A DNA stretch of 64,000 nt from DATFQI01 sp963816955 (GTDB lineage Bacteria > Actinomycetota > Thermoleophilia > Solirubrobacterales > Solirubrobacteraceae), in NCBI GenBank assembly GCA_963816955.1, contig CAWFME010000005.1, forward strand, positions 372,001 through 436,000. The letters are read 5' to 3'. The notes below the pieces were generated by a model. The model was not told where the DNA came from. It saw nothing but the letters and a program-made list of their open reading frames with translations, and did no database searches. The translations under genes and the position numbers were made by a program. The stretch's first letter is position 1; every line of letters begins with the position of its first letter. Shown here piece by piece: positions 1-8,365 of the stretch.

Positions 1-100
1 GCGCCGCGAGCAGCGCCGCCGCAGGCAGCCCGCCAAGCCGGCTGCCGAGCCGCCCCGCGACGGCGGCCTGGACGTTCGAGCGTAACTCGGAAAAGTTTCC

Positions 101-127
101 TCAAGGCCTGGGGGAGCCGGCCGAATA
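101..127 (+). promoter_or_regulatory. Predicted sigma-28 (FliA/WhiG-type) flagellin promoter
   Basis: TCAA at 101-104 and GCCGAATA at 120-127 are separated by exactly 15 nt, close to the flagellar sigma-28 consensus TAAA-N15-GCCGATAA. The site is 70 nt upstream of the flagellin start and points at it. Bases 1-100 contain no gene I can support; they may be the edge of a neighbouring gene. Confidence 0.6.
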
Positions 128-197
128 CTCCCCTTGCAAGAGGGAGTGACAAGGAGTCGCTCCGGTCCAACACACCAATCATCAAGGAGAGATGATC

Positions 198-986
198 ATG
201 GGCCTTCGTATCCAGAACAACGTTGAGGCGTTCAACGCTCACCGTCAGCTCACCGGCACCGCGGCCAAGGCCGCCAAGGCCATGGAGAAGCTGTCGAGCG
301 GTTACCGCGTCAACCGTGCCGCCGACGACGCCGCCGGCCTCGCCATCTCCGAGAAGATGCGCGCTCAGATCGGTGGCCTCGCCCAGTCGCAGCGCAACGC
401 GCAGGACGGCGTCTCGCTGGTCCAGACGGCGGAGGGTGCCCTCAACGAGGTGCACTCGATGCTCAGCCGCATCCGCGAGCTGAAGGTGCAGTACGACAAC
501 GGCACGCTGTCGACCGACGACAAGACGGCGATCACCAACGAGGTCACCGCCCTCAAGGACGAGATCACCGCGATCGGCACCGACACGAAGTTCAACGGCA
601 AGGCCCTTCTGACGGGCTCGGCCTTCGACTTCGTCGTGGGCGCCGAGGGCGAGAAGGTCTCGACCACGGGCGTCACCCTCTCGACGGACATCGGCACCAT
701 CGACGTCACGGCTTCCGCTGGCCTCACCGCCATCGACACCGCGATCAAGAACGTGTCGAGCTCCCGCTCGAAGCTGGGTGCGGTCCAGAACCGCCTCGAG
801 CATCGCCTCAACAACCTCGCGACGTACCAGGAGAACCTGGTCGCGTCGGAGAGCCGGATCCGCGACGTGGACATGGCCAGCGAGATGGTCAACTTCTCGA
901 AGCTCCAGATCCTGCAGCAGGCCGGCACGAGCATGCTCGCGCAGGCCAACTCGGCCCCGCAGAGCGTTCTCTCGCTCCTCCGCTAG
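198..986 (+). CDS. fliC: Flagellin (short form)
   Basis: Structural subunit of the flagellar filament, exported through the flagellar type III apparatus. The 262-aa protein has the conserved N-terminal D0/D1 region (LRIQNN, then LSSGYRVNRAADDAAGLAI) and the conserved C-terminal region (SRIRDVDMASEMVNFSK, ending SVLSLLR). The variable middle is very short, so this is a minimal flagellin with mainly the core domains. I chose ATG 198, not the in-frame ATG at 192, because AAGGAG at 184-189 lies 8 nt before 198 but only 2 nt before 192. A sigma-28-like promoter lies upstream and a strong hairpin terminator downstream, so it is probably transcribed alone. The following glycosyltransferase and methyltransferase genes suggest the filament is modified. 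Confidence 0.96.
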   Translation: MGLRIQNNVEAFNAHRQLTGTAAKAAKAMEKLSSGYRVNRAADDAAGLAISEKMRAQIGGLAQSQRNAQDGVSLVQTAEGALNEVHSMLSRIRELKVQYDNGTLSTDDKTAITNEVTALKDEITAIGTDTKFNGKALLTGSAFDFVVGAEGEKVSTTGVTLSTDIGTIDVTASAGLTAIDTAIKNVSSSRSKLGAVQNRLEHRLNNLATYQENLVASESRIRDVDMASEMVNFSKLQILQQAGTSMLAQANSAPQSVLSLLR

Positions 987-1003
987 GCCACTCATAGGCT
1001 CGT

Positions 1004-1029
1004 GGCCGCGGCGGTTCGCCGTCGCGGCC
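1004..1029 (+). terminator. First hairpin after flagellin
   Basis: GGCCGCGGCGG and CCGTCGCGGCC pair over 11 bp (one G-U) around a TTCG tetraloop, 18 nt after the flagellin stop. There is no U tract, so it may act as a 3' stabiliser as well as, or instead of, a terminator. Confidence 0.6.
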
Positions 1030-1068
1030 CACGGCCACCTACATAACCCCACCGAGGGACGGATCGGT

Positions 1069-1093
1069 AGCGGGCGGCCTCTGGCCGCCCGCT
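1069..1093 (+). terminator. Flagellin transcription terminator
   Basis: A perfect 11-bp inverted repeat, AGCGGGCGGCC and GGCCGCCCGCT, with a 3-nt loop, followed by GTCGTT. It is the stronger of two hairpins between flagellin and the next gene and probably insulates the abundant flagellin transcript. Confidence 0.75.
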
Positions 1094-1150
1094 GTCGTTA
1101 AGCACCGGGATCAGGTTCAAGATCCTTCGGGCGCCGCCGAGTACCGGTTC

Positions 1151-1930
1151 GTGGTCCGTCCCACGCTCGCCATCGTCGCGTTCCGCGAGGAGCGCCCCGC
1201 CGACGTCGAGGCCCTCCTCGTGTGCCTCGTCTCCCTGCGCCAGACGGCGCCGGACGTCCAGGTCCTCCTCGTCGAGGACCGCGAGCCCGCCGCGCAGTCG
1301 CTCGCCGAGGCCGCGGCCGCCGAGCTGGGCTGCGCGCACGTCGCCCAGGAGGACGGCGCCGGCACGCTGGCCGCCGCCGTCGCCGGCCTGGAGCTCGCGC
1401 GCTCCTCCGGCTTCGACGCCGTGCTCGTCGGCCCCGACCTCGAGCTCCAGCCCGGCTGGCTGGAGGCGCTGCGTGCCCGCCGCGACACGCAGGGCCGCCC
1501 CGCCGCCGTCGCCGGCGGCATGGTCCGCTTCGCCGACGACCTCGTCGAGCAGGCCGGCTTCTTCTACTCCGTGCTCCTGCGCCGCTGGCTGCCGCGCTAC
1601 TCGGGCGTGCCGGCCGAGGTCGCCGAGACCCGGCTGCCGACGCTGTGCCCCGTCGGCGCCCAGCTGCAGCTGATCCGCCACGAGACGCTCGAGGCGGTCG
1701 GCCTGCCCGACCCGGAGCTCGAGGCGCCCTACGCCGACATCGACTTCTGCCTGCGCGTCTTCGCCGCGGGCCTCGAGTGCGTCTTCGAGCCCGGCGCCGC
1801 CGGCCGCAGCACGCGCCTGGCCGCCCAGGGGCTGCAGAACGAGACCGTCCAGGAGCGCCTCGCCGGCGCCCGCCTGGAGTCCCGCCACGCCCCCGGGACC
1901 TTCGACCGCTTCATCCCGGACGTCGTATGA
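1151..1930 (+). CDS. Family 2-like glycosyltransferase, probable flagellin modification
   Basis: A 259-aa protein with a GT-A-type N-terminal strand (TLAIVAFREE), an acidic LVGPDLELQPGWLEAL segment where family 2 enzymes hold the nucleotide-sugar DxD, and a C-terminal ADIDFCLRVFAAG segment typical of rhamnosyltransferase-like family 2 enzymes. It would transfer a sugar from a nucleotide or lipid donor in the cytoplasm. GTG 1151 is the only reasonable start; no ribosome binding site is visible. It overlaps the next glycosyltransferase by 4 nt (ATGA), so the genes are translationally coupled. The position right after flagellin suggests flagellin glycosylation; the sugar and acceptor are unknown. 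Confidence 0.8.
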   Translation: MVRPTLAIVAFREERPADVEALLVCLVSLRQTAPDVQVLLVEDREPAAQSLAEAAAAELGCAHVAQEDGAGTLAAAVAGLELARSSGFDAVLVGPDLELQPGWLEALRARRDTQGRPAAVAGGMVRFADDLVEQAGFFYSVLLRRWLPRYSGVPAEVAETRLPTLCPVGAQLQLIRHETLEAVGLPDPELEAPYADIDFCLRVFAAGLECVFEPGAAGRSTRLAAQGLQNETVQERLAGARLESRHAPGTFDRFIPDVV

Positions 1931-2983
1931 CCCCCACGCTCCCCCGCACCCTGTTCGTCGCCCGCAGCAACGGCGGCATCTGCTGGTACCGCGTCGTGCT
2001 GCCCGCGACCGCGCTCGGCGCCGACTGGATCGCCGTCAACGGCACGCCGCCGAAGCTCGACTACGTCGCCGGCGTCACGCCGCGCCGCGTCCGCTTCGAG
2101 GACTTCGGCGACTACGAGGTCGTCGTGCTGCAGCAGCCGGTCGGCGAGACGTGGCTGCGCGCGATCCGCGACCTGCAGGCGCGCGGCACGACCGTCCTGT
2201 TCGAGATCGACGACTACCTGCAGGCCGTGCGCAAGATCGACTCGCACGAGCTGTCGGGGCACATGAACCGCGAGTGGCTGCGCAAGGCGGAGCTCAACAT
2301 GCGGATCGCCGACGGCATCATCTGCTCGACGCCCTACCTGGCCCGCCGCTACCGCAAGTTCAACGAGCGGCTGTGGGTCTGCCCCAACGGGATCGACCTC
2401 AAGCGCTACGCCTACGCGCCGCCCGGCCGAGGACGCGCCGGTCACCATCGGCTGGGCCGGCGGCGTCGGCCACATCGCCTCCGTGCGGCGCTGGCTGCCG
2501 GCCGTCGCGGCCGTGCTGCGCGCCCGCCCCGGCGTGCGCTTCACCACCGTCGGCTCCGCGTTCGCGGACGAGCTCGTGGAGGAGTTCGGCGCCGAGCGCT
2601 GCCGCAGCCTCCCGTTCGCGCCGCTGGAGATGTACCCCGCGTCCGTGAGCACGTTCGACCTCGCGCTCGCGCCGTCGGGCAACAACAACCTGTTCCGCGG
2701 CAAGAGCGACCTGCGCTGGCTCGAGGCGAGCGCGCTCGGCATCCCCGTAGTCGGCGACCCCGAGGTCTACCCCGACATCGAGGACGGCGTGACCGGCCTG
2801 GCCGCTTCCTCCGCCGAGGAGGCCGAGGCCGCGATCCTGCGGCTCGTCGACGACGCCGCCGAGCGGCGCCGCCTCGGCGAGGCCGCCCGCGCGCACGTCA
2901 CCGAGCACCGCCGCATCGAGGTCGCCGCCCGCGCCTGGGCGGAGGTCCTGGGCGAGGTCGCCGCCGACCGCGTCGCCGCATGA
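1927..2983 (+). CDS. Family 4-like glycosyltransferase, interrupted by a frameshift
   Basis: Retaining GT-B glycosyltransferase. The first part (from ATG 1927) contains VLFEIDDYL and VCPNGIDLKRYAYA; the second, in another frame from about 2440, contains VTIGWAGGVGHI, LEASALGIPVVGDPEVY and a final helix typical of Glycos_transf_1. Together they give about 352 aa, a normal length. The frames meet in the GC-only run at about 2420-2440; removing one G from CCCGGCCGAG restores one continuous protein. The gene starts in an ATGA overlap with the preceding gene and ends in an ATGA overlap with the methyltransferase, so the operon layout is intact. I read it as a functional gene with a probable consensus error, but real inactivation is possible. 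Confidence 0.8.
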
Positions 2984-5043
2984 TCCTGGCCGACTTCGAG
3001 CTCGACGCCGTCTCCGGCGTGCGCGTCCTGCCCGGCGAGCGGACCACGACGTCCTACCGCGACGGCGCGGAGCAGTACCTGCTCGACGGCCTCGCCGCGA
3101 CCGCAGACCGCTCCGTCGGCTCGGACGCCGTCGCCGCGCTCGTGCGCGACTGGCCCTCGCTGTACCACCTGAGCCCGTACCGCTCGACGCTGTTCGACGC
3201 CCTCGGCCTCGCGGGGCTGGACGGCCGCCGCGTGCTCGAGCTGGGCGCCGGCTGCGGCGTGATCACGCGCTGGCTGGGCGAGCGCGGCGCCGAGGTGCAC
3301 GCGATCGAGGGCGGCCTCAGCCGCGCCGAGGTGGCGCGCGCCCGCACCGCCGGCCTCGACGGCGTCGAGGTCTACGCGGGCAACTTCTCCGCGCTCGCGG
3401 AGCCCGGCGGCTTCGACATGGTCACGCTGATCGGCGTCCTCGAGTACAGCCACCTGTACCACCCCGAGCTGACCGACCCGGCCGCCGCCGCGGCGGCCAA
3501 CCTCGACCTCGCGGCGCGCGCGCTCGGCGACGAGGGCGTGCTCGTGCTCGCGATCGAGAACCGGATGGGGCTGAAGTACCTCAACGGCGCCGCGGAGGAC
3601 CACACGGGCCGGCTGTTCGAGGGCATCCAGGGCTATCCCGAGCAGGGCTCACCGGTGACCTGGAGCCTGCGCGAGCTGCACCGGCTGCTCGGCGCCGCCG
3701 GCTTCGGCCGCGTCGACACGCTCGTGCCCTACCCCGACTACAAGCTCGCGACGACGATCGTCGACCCCGCGCGCTGCGGCGACGACGAGCACATCCACAA
3801 CTGGCTGCTGGCGCCCGCGCCCGACCGCGGCAGCGCGCGCCGGCCGACGACCTACTCCGAGTCGCTGGCGATCCGCGAGGTCGCCCGCGCCGGCCTGCTC
3901 GCCGAGCTCGCCAACTCGCACCTCGTGCTCGCCTACCGCGGCGACGCCGCGGCCTCGCACGAGCGGCTGGGCATCGAGCTCGGCTGGAGCGCGCGCCACT
4001 ACTCGCTCGACCGCCGCGCGGGCCTGCGCAAGCGCCTGACGCTCCAGGACGGCGAGGTCGCCTGCGACACGCGCCCGCTCGGCGAGCCCGCCCCCGCAGT
4101 GGACGCCGTCCGAGCGTCGCTCGCGGGCTACGGGATCTCCTTCGAGGCGGCCGACGACGCCCACGTCCCCGGCGACCTGGCGATCCTCGAGGTGTTCTCG
4201 GCGATCGCCGCCGAGGGCCTCGGCGCCCGCTACACGGCGCTGCTGCGCGAGCACCGCGAGTGGCTGATCGACCGCTTCGGCGCCGGCGAGGCCGGCGAGC
4301 TGCCGCTCGTCAGCGGCGACGCGTTCGACGCCACCTGGTGGAACGTCGTGCTCGCGGCCGGCTCCGGCGAACGCGTCTTCATCGACCGCGAGTGGCGCCT
4401 GGCGCACCCGATCCCGGCCGACTACGTGCTGTGGCGGATGCTGACCGTCTTCTTCTCCCACCACGCCGTGCAGCTCGGGCCCGACGTCGCCGGCCGCGAC
4501 GTCGAGACGCTCGTGCGCGACGGGCTCGAGCGCGCCGGCGCGATCGTCGGCGGCGCCCAGATCGCCGCCTTCCAGGAGACCGAGCGCGCGCTGCTGCTCG
4601 GGATCCAGTCCGGCGAGCTGCCGGAGGGCGCCTGCGAGCCGCTCGCCCGCTGGGGCGGCCTGACCGACGCGCCGCGCTCGTTCACCGTGCTCGCGTTCGC
4701 CGAGGAGGTCGCCGAGCGGCCGGCGCTGCTGGCCGGCTACGCCCGCCACTTCCGCGCGGGCGACGCCGCGACGCTCGTGCTCTACGCGCCCGGCGCGGAC
4801 GACGCCGAGGCCGGCGCGCTCGCCGAGGCGGCGATCGCCGCCGCCGGGATCGGCGAGGAAGGGCCGGACATGATGCTGCTGACCGCGAACGCCACGCCCG
4901 AGTCCGAGGCCGCGATCGCCGGGACCTCCACCGCGCTGCTCTCCGAGCGCCGCGGCGGCGGGCCGTTCGCCCTGCTGCCCCGCTGCGGCGTCGAGGACGT
5001 CGCCGACCTGCGCCCGTTCGCCGAGGCGGTCTGGGCCGGATGA
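2980..5043 (+). CDS. Large SAM-dependent methyltransferase of the flagellin-modification cluster
   Basis: A 687-aa protein with a class I SAM methyltransferase domain at about aa 75-230: motif I is VLELGAGCGVITRWL and the post-motif region is MVTLIGVLEYSHLYHPE. After a middle region of unknown fold (TWWNVVLAAGSGERVFIDRE, about aa 450) there is a C-terminal module (about aa 566-687, beginning RSFTVLAFAEEV) that resembles the N-terminus of the fusion protein at 6296-8200. It overlaps the upstream glycosyltransferase stop by 4 nt and the downstream CHAP gene by 4 nt. Methylation of a flagellin-linked sugar or of flagellin lysines is plausible, but the substrate is not shown by the sequence. Confidence 0.82.
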   Translation: MILADFELDAVSGVRVLPGERTTTSYRDGAEQYLLDGLAATADRSVGSDAVAALVRDWPSLYHLSPYRSTLFDALGLAGLDGRRVLELGAGCGVITRWLGERGAEVHAIEGGLSRAEVARARTAGLDGVEVYAGNFSALAEPGGFDMVTLIGVLEYSHLYHPELTDPAAAAAANLDLAARALGDEGVLVLAIENRMGLKYLNGAAEDHTGRLFEGIQGYPEQGSPVTWSLRELHRLLGAAGFGRVDTLVPYPDYKLATTIVDPARCGDDEHIHNWLLAPAPDRGSARRPTTYSESLAIREVARAGLLAELANSHLVLAYRGDAAASHERLGIELGWSARHYSLDRRAGLRKRLTLQDGEVACDTRPLGEPAPAVDAVRASLAGYGISFEAADDAHVPGDLAILEVFSAIAAEGLGARYTALLREHREWLIDRFGAGEAGELPLVSGDAFDATWWNVVLAAGSGERVFIDREWRLAHPIPADYVLWRMLTVFFSHHAVQLGPDVAGRDVETLVRDGLERAGAIVGGAQIAAFQETERALLLGIQSGELPEGACEPLARWGGLTDAPRSFTVLAFAEEVAERPALLAGYARHFRAGDAATLVLYAPGADDAEAGALAEAAIAAAGIGEEGPDMMLLTANATPESEAAIAGTSTALLSERRGGGPFALLPRCGVEDVADLRPFAEAVWAG

Positions 5044-5642
5044 GCATCGAGGTCACGCTCGCCCGCATCGCGGAGCTCCAGTCCGTGCTCGCCCCGCCCG
5101 TCCCCGCGACCGGCGGGACGGCCGCGCCGAACGCGTTCGCGTCCCGGCTGCAGGCGGCTTCGCCGCTGGCGACGACGGCCGCGCTCCCGAGCGCCGGCGG
5201 CACGGGCGCGGGCCAGGCGATGCTCAACCTCGTCCGCAACGAGGTCGGCGTGGCCGAGCAGCCGCCGGGCTCCAACGACTCGCCGCGGATCGCCCAGTTC
5301 CGCCAGGCCACCGCCGGCTCCGGCGTCGGGCCGTGGTGCGCGTACTTCGTCTCCTGGGCCGCCCGCGAGGCGGGCGTGCCGCTCGGCGACGCCGGCCAGG
5401 GCTTCGGCCGCGTCGACGACGTCTGGGCCTGGGCGGAGCGCTCGGGCAAGGCGATCCCGGCCGCGGGCGGGCAGCCGCAGCCCGGCGACCTGATCGTCTG
5501 GGACGAGCACATCGGCGTCGTCGAGTCCGTCGGCGCCGACGGCGCCATCAGCACGGTCGAGGGCAACTCCTCGGATTCCGTCGCCCGGCGCACCTACGGC
5601 GCCGACGGCGGCGGCGCGATCGGGTACGTCCGGCTCGGCTAG
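5040..5642 (+). CDS. CHAP-domain peptidoglycan hydrolase, probably flagellar
   Basis: A 200-aa protein with an N-terminal helix (LARIAELQSVL), a low-complexity linker, and a CHAP/NlpC-P60-type cysteine hydrolase domain from about aa 60. The catalytic Cys is in GPWCAYFVSWAA, the His in WDEHIGVVESV, and the polar third residue in STVEGNSS. It would cleave peptide cross-links in the wall. There is no classical signal peptide, which together with the position in the flagellin cluster suggests export through the flagellar system, a functional analogue of FlgJ; that is inference. It starts in an ATGA overlap with the methyltransferase. Confidence 0.85.
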   Translation: MSIEVTLARIAELQSVLAPPVPATGGTAAPNAFASRLQAASPLATTAALPSAGGTGAGQAMLNLVRNEVGVAEQPPGSNDSPRIAQFRQATAGSGVGPWCAYFVSWAAREAGVPLGDAGQGFGRVDDVWAWAERSGKAIPAAGGQPQPGDLIVWDEHIGVVESVGADGAISTVEGNSSDSVARRTYGADGGGAIGYVRLG

Positions 5643-5657
5643 GGGTAGGCTCGGGCC

Positions 5658-5852
5658 ATGCCCGATCCCACCACCGAAGGCATGCGGCTCGACCAGATCG
5701 AGCGCGCCAGCCGGGAGAAGCGACAGGCGGACGAGGCCGAGGAGCAGGCCGACGAGAAGACGCACGAGGCCCGCGCCGAGAAGGCCGACTACCTGCGCGA
5801 GAAGCTCGCGGAGCGCGCGAAGGCCGAGGACGAGGCGGGCATCGGCGATTGA
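5658..5852 (+). CDS. Small charged coiled-coil protein of unknown function
   Basis: 64 aa, almost entirely E, K, R, A and D, with a heptad-like helical pattern (IERASREKRQADEAEEQADE) and no Cys, Trp or membrane segment. I do not recognise the family. ATG 5658 is supported by TAGGCT at 5646-5651, six nt before the start, the same arrangement as many other genes here, suggesting leaderless transcription. It follows the CHAP gene by 15 nt and precedes another small acidic protein. Confidence 0.6.
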   Translation: MPDPTTEGMRLDQIERASREKRQADEAEEQADEKTHEARAEKADYLREKLAERAKAEDEAGIGD

Positions 5853-5881
5853 CCCCGCCTTCGCCGGGTAGGTTCCCGGCG

Positions 5882-6295
5882 ATGAGCGAGCACGACGACC
5901 GCCACCCCCACGAGGCCAAGGCCGACAAGCTCGAGCACGAGCTCGGCGACATGCAGGAGCAGGCCGACGACCTCGGCGAGGAGATCGAGGGCGCCGGCGA
6001 GGACTGGGAGCGCCGCAAGGCGGACGACAAGGTGCCCGGCGCGGACGGCGAGCCCGCCCGCAAGGACGACGAGGAGGACGGCGAAGCGGCCGGCGCGGAC
6101 GAGCTCGACTTCGGCAAGGACGTCGCCGCGGACGCCGTGGTCCCCGAGGACGGCCCCCCGGCCGACGACGACGAGTCAGACGAGGACGACGGCAAGTCCG
6201 AGGACGACGACTCCGACGACTCGGACGACACCGAGGACACCGACGACTCGGACGAGGACGACTCGGACGAGGACGACTCGGACGAGGAGCGCTAG
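5882..6295 (+). CDS. Acidic low-complexity protein with Asp/Ser/Glu tail
   Basis: 137 aa. The N-terminal 45 residues form a charged helix (KADKLEHELGDMQEQADDL); the C-terminal 45 are almost only D, E and S, made of DDSDE units encoded by an imperfect 15-bp tandem repeat at about 6225-6290. No known domain. TAGGTT at 5869-5874, seven nt before ATG 5882, suggests a leaderless transcript. It is tail to tail with the fusion gene, whose stop begins immediately after it. An intrinsically disordered, perhaps cation-binding protein is possible; the function is unknown. Confidence 0.65.
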   Translation: MSEHDDRHPHEAKADKLEHELGDMQEQADDLGEEIEGAGEDWERRKADDKVPGADGEPARKDDEEDGEAAGADELDFGKDVAADAVVPEDGPPADDDESDEDDGKSEDDDSDDSDDTEDTDDSDEDDSDEDDSDEER

Positions 6296-8200
6296 CTAGC
6301 GGACGATCCCGATGCCCGACAGGCGCTCGACCAGGTAGCGCCGGTCGAAGTCGGTGTCGTGCTCGAGCAGGTCCGCGGCGCGGCGCACGAACGTGTGGCC
6401 CGCGCTGAACGCGTCGTAGTGGCTGTGCCAGCCGCGCGCCCGCTCCTCGGCGTTCCAGCGGCCCTGGCGGTCGCGGAAGACCTTGCGCTCGCCCTGCTCC
6501 TGCGAGCGCACGGGGTAGTGGAGCAGCAGGAACTTGTACGGGAACACGCGCCGGCCCGGGAACTGCACCTCGTGGCCGCCCGAGCCTGCGAGGTCCACGC
6601 GCCCGGCGCCCGTCCGCCACGCCTTGACCTGCACGAAGTGCCCTGAGCGGGCGCCGAACTCGAAGTGCCGCAGGTGGTCGCGCACGTCATCGCCGGGCGC
6701 GAACGCCGACGCCTCGGTCGGGTGGAAGACGAGCACGGTGTGGTCGACCGCGGTGAATCCCTGCTCCTGCACGTGGAACAGGGCGTCGCGCAGCGTCACG
6801 CCCTCCCACGGAGCCAGCCGGATCTCGTCGGCGTCCTGGTGGATCACCCAGTCCGTGCCGAGGCCGGTGGCCAGATCCTCGGTGTGGCGCAGCAGCGCCT
6901 CCCAGTCGTAGCTGCCGCTCGGCCCCTCGTGCGGGAAGCGCTCGACGGTCAGCCGCTCGCCGAGACCCAGCGCCTCCGCGCGCGCGACGGTGTCGTCGGT
7001 CGACCAGTTGTCGACGAGGTGGATGCGCACGCCCTGCTCGTCCAGCGCGCGCAGCGTCGAGGCGATCACGTCGGCCTCGTTGAAGGCGGGCACGATCGCG
7101 GTGACGGTGAACCCCGGCGGTGCCGGCTCGACCCTGCGCCGCACTTCGCCCTCGAGTACGAGCAGCGACGTCTTCTTCTCGAGGTCGCGGTCGTTGTTGA
7201 CCGTCAGCCCGGCGAACGTCGGCGCCAGGCCGGCGGCGCTCGTGAGCGCGACCAGCTCGTCGAGCGCCCACTCGCGCACGTGGGCGACGTTGGCGGGCGG
7301 GCCCTGATCGTCGGCGCCGCGCACGAGCACGCGCTCGGGCGTGGAGAGCAGCGCGACGGGCGCGTGCTCGAGCAGCGCCCGCAGCGCCAGCAGCAGCCCC
7401 GTCGGGTCGGCGAGGTGCTCGATCACGTCGGCGCAGACGATCACGGAGCGGGCCAGCAGCGATGGCGGCAGCGCCGGCGGCGGGTCGCGCTCCGCGTCGA
7501 ACTCGAGCCAGGTGTGCTCGGGGCTCCGCGCGCGGGTGCGCCGGAGGTTGAGGCCGATGTCGAGCCCGATCAGCTTGAAGCGCCCGGCCAGCGGGAGCAG
7601 CTTCTCCGCCGCGCCGCAGCCGACGTCGATCACGTGCGTGGCCCCGTGGAGGACGCCGAGGTGCGCCGCGAGCGCGTAGACGTCGGGCTGGTGGACGATA
7701 TGCGCGTCGGCGCGGCCCGCGTCGTCGAAGTAGTCCGGCGGGATCCGCGGCGTATAGGTCGCGCCCGTGCCGTAGCCCGCCGGCAGGGCGGGGTGGAGCG
7801 CCGTCGCGGCGCGGTGCGCGGCGGCCAGCGCGTCCAGGCGGGCGGCGCCGCCGAGGCCGATCCGCGGCACCGCCTCGAGCTCGGGCGCGACGTCGTCCTC
7901 CGTCAGGACCGCCGCCAGCTCGGGCGCGACCCGTGGGTCCAGCACGCCGCTGGGCGTCGGCAGCACGAGCAGGTCCGGCAGCGCGTCGTCCTCCAGGCCG
8001 GCGGCGGCGAGCGCGTCCTGCAGCCCGGTCATCGTCGTCTCGGTCCGCGCTTCGTCGACCGCGATCACGAGCGTCGCCTCGTCGTCCGGGCCGAACCGGG
8101 CCGCGAACAGCGCGGCCAGCGCGGGCCGCGCGATCAGCTCGTCGCCGTCGGCGAGCACCGCGAAGGAGCGGGCCTCCAGCAGCCGCTCGGGCTCAGGCAT
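6296..8200 (-). CDS. Three-part fusion: shared N-terminal module, methyltransferase, family 2 glycosyltransferase
   Basis: 634 aa. Aa 12-130 resemble the C-terminal module of the methyltransferase at 2980-5043 (RSFAVLADGDEL, EATLVIAVDEAR, LPDLLVLPTPSG). Aa 200-370 are a SAM methyltransferase (HVIDVGCGAAEKLLPLAG, VCADVIEHLADP). Aa 400-620 are a family 2 glycosyltransferase: TAIVPAFNEADVIASTL at the nucleotide site and the metal-binding WVIHQDADEIRLAP. I chose ATG 8200 (MPEPERLLEAR) because that is where homology to the module begins. A second, oppositely oriented modification gene close to flagellin suggests joint glycosylation and methylation of one glycan; substrate unknown. Bases 8201-8365 upstream show no gene. 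Confidence 0.85.
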   Translation of the reverse strand: MPEPERLLEARSFAVLADGDELIARPALAALFAARFGPDDEATLVIAVDEARTETTMTGLQDALAAAGLEDDALPDLLVLPTPSGVLDPRVAPELAAVLTEDDVAPELEAVPRIGLGGAARLDALAAAHRAATALHPALPAGYGTGATYTPRIPPDYFDDAGRADAHIVHQPDVYALAAHLGVLHGATHVIDVGCGAAEKLLPLAGRFKLIGLDIGLNLRRTRARSPEHTWLEFDAERDPPPALPPSLLARSVIVCADVIEHLADPTGLLLALRALLEHAPVALLSTPERVLVRGADDQGPPANVAHVREWALDELVALTSAAGLAPTFAGLTVNNDRDLEKKTSLLVLEGEVRRRVEPAPPGFTVTAIVPAFNEADVIASTLRALDEQGVRIHLVDNWSTDDTVARAEALGLGERLTVERFPHEGPSGSYDWEALLRHTEDLATGLGTDWVIHQDADEIRLAPWEGVTLRDALFHVQEQGFTAVDHTVLVFHPTEASAFAPGDDVRDHLRHFEFGARSGHFVQVKAWRTGAGRVDLAGSGGHEVQFPGRRVFPYKFLLLHYPVRSQEQGERKVFRDRQGRWNAEERARGWHSHYDAFSAGHTFVRRAADLLEHDTDFDRRYLVERLSGIGIVR

Positions 8201-8365
8201 TAGGAGCCGGTTGTCTTTCCCCGCGGCGTGAGGCGGCACGTCCGCGGCGCTGGATCGGCCGGGCCCGCGCCCAGGAAGACGACCCGGTATGCCTAGGCAC
8301 GGGCCCGACCGCCCAGCATCCACGGCCGCACGGCCTCACACCACGGATCAAAGATCAACCGACTC

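Noticed and set aside
1222..5043. A single 1273-codon open frame through the flagellin-modification genes
   Set aside because: It is an out-of-frame reading of the first glycosyltransferase joined to the in-frame start of the second and the methyltransferase; real starts at 1927 and 2980 and the frameshift near 2430 explain it.
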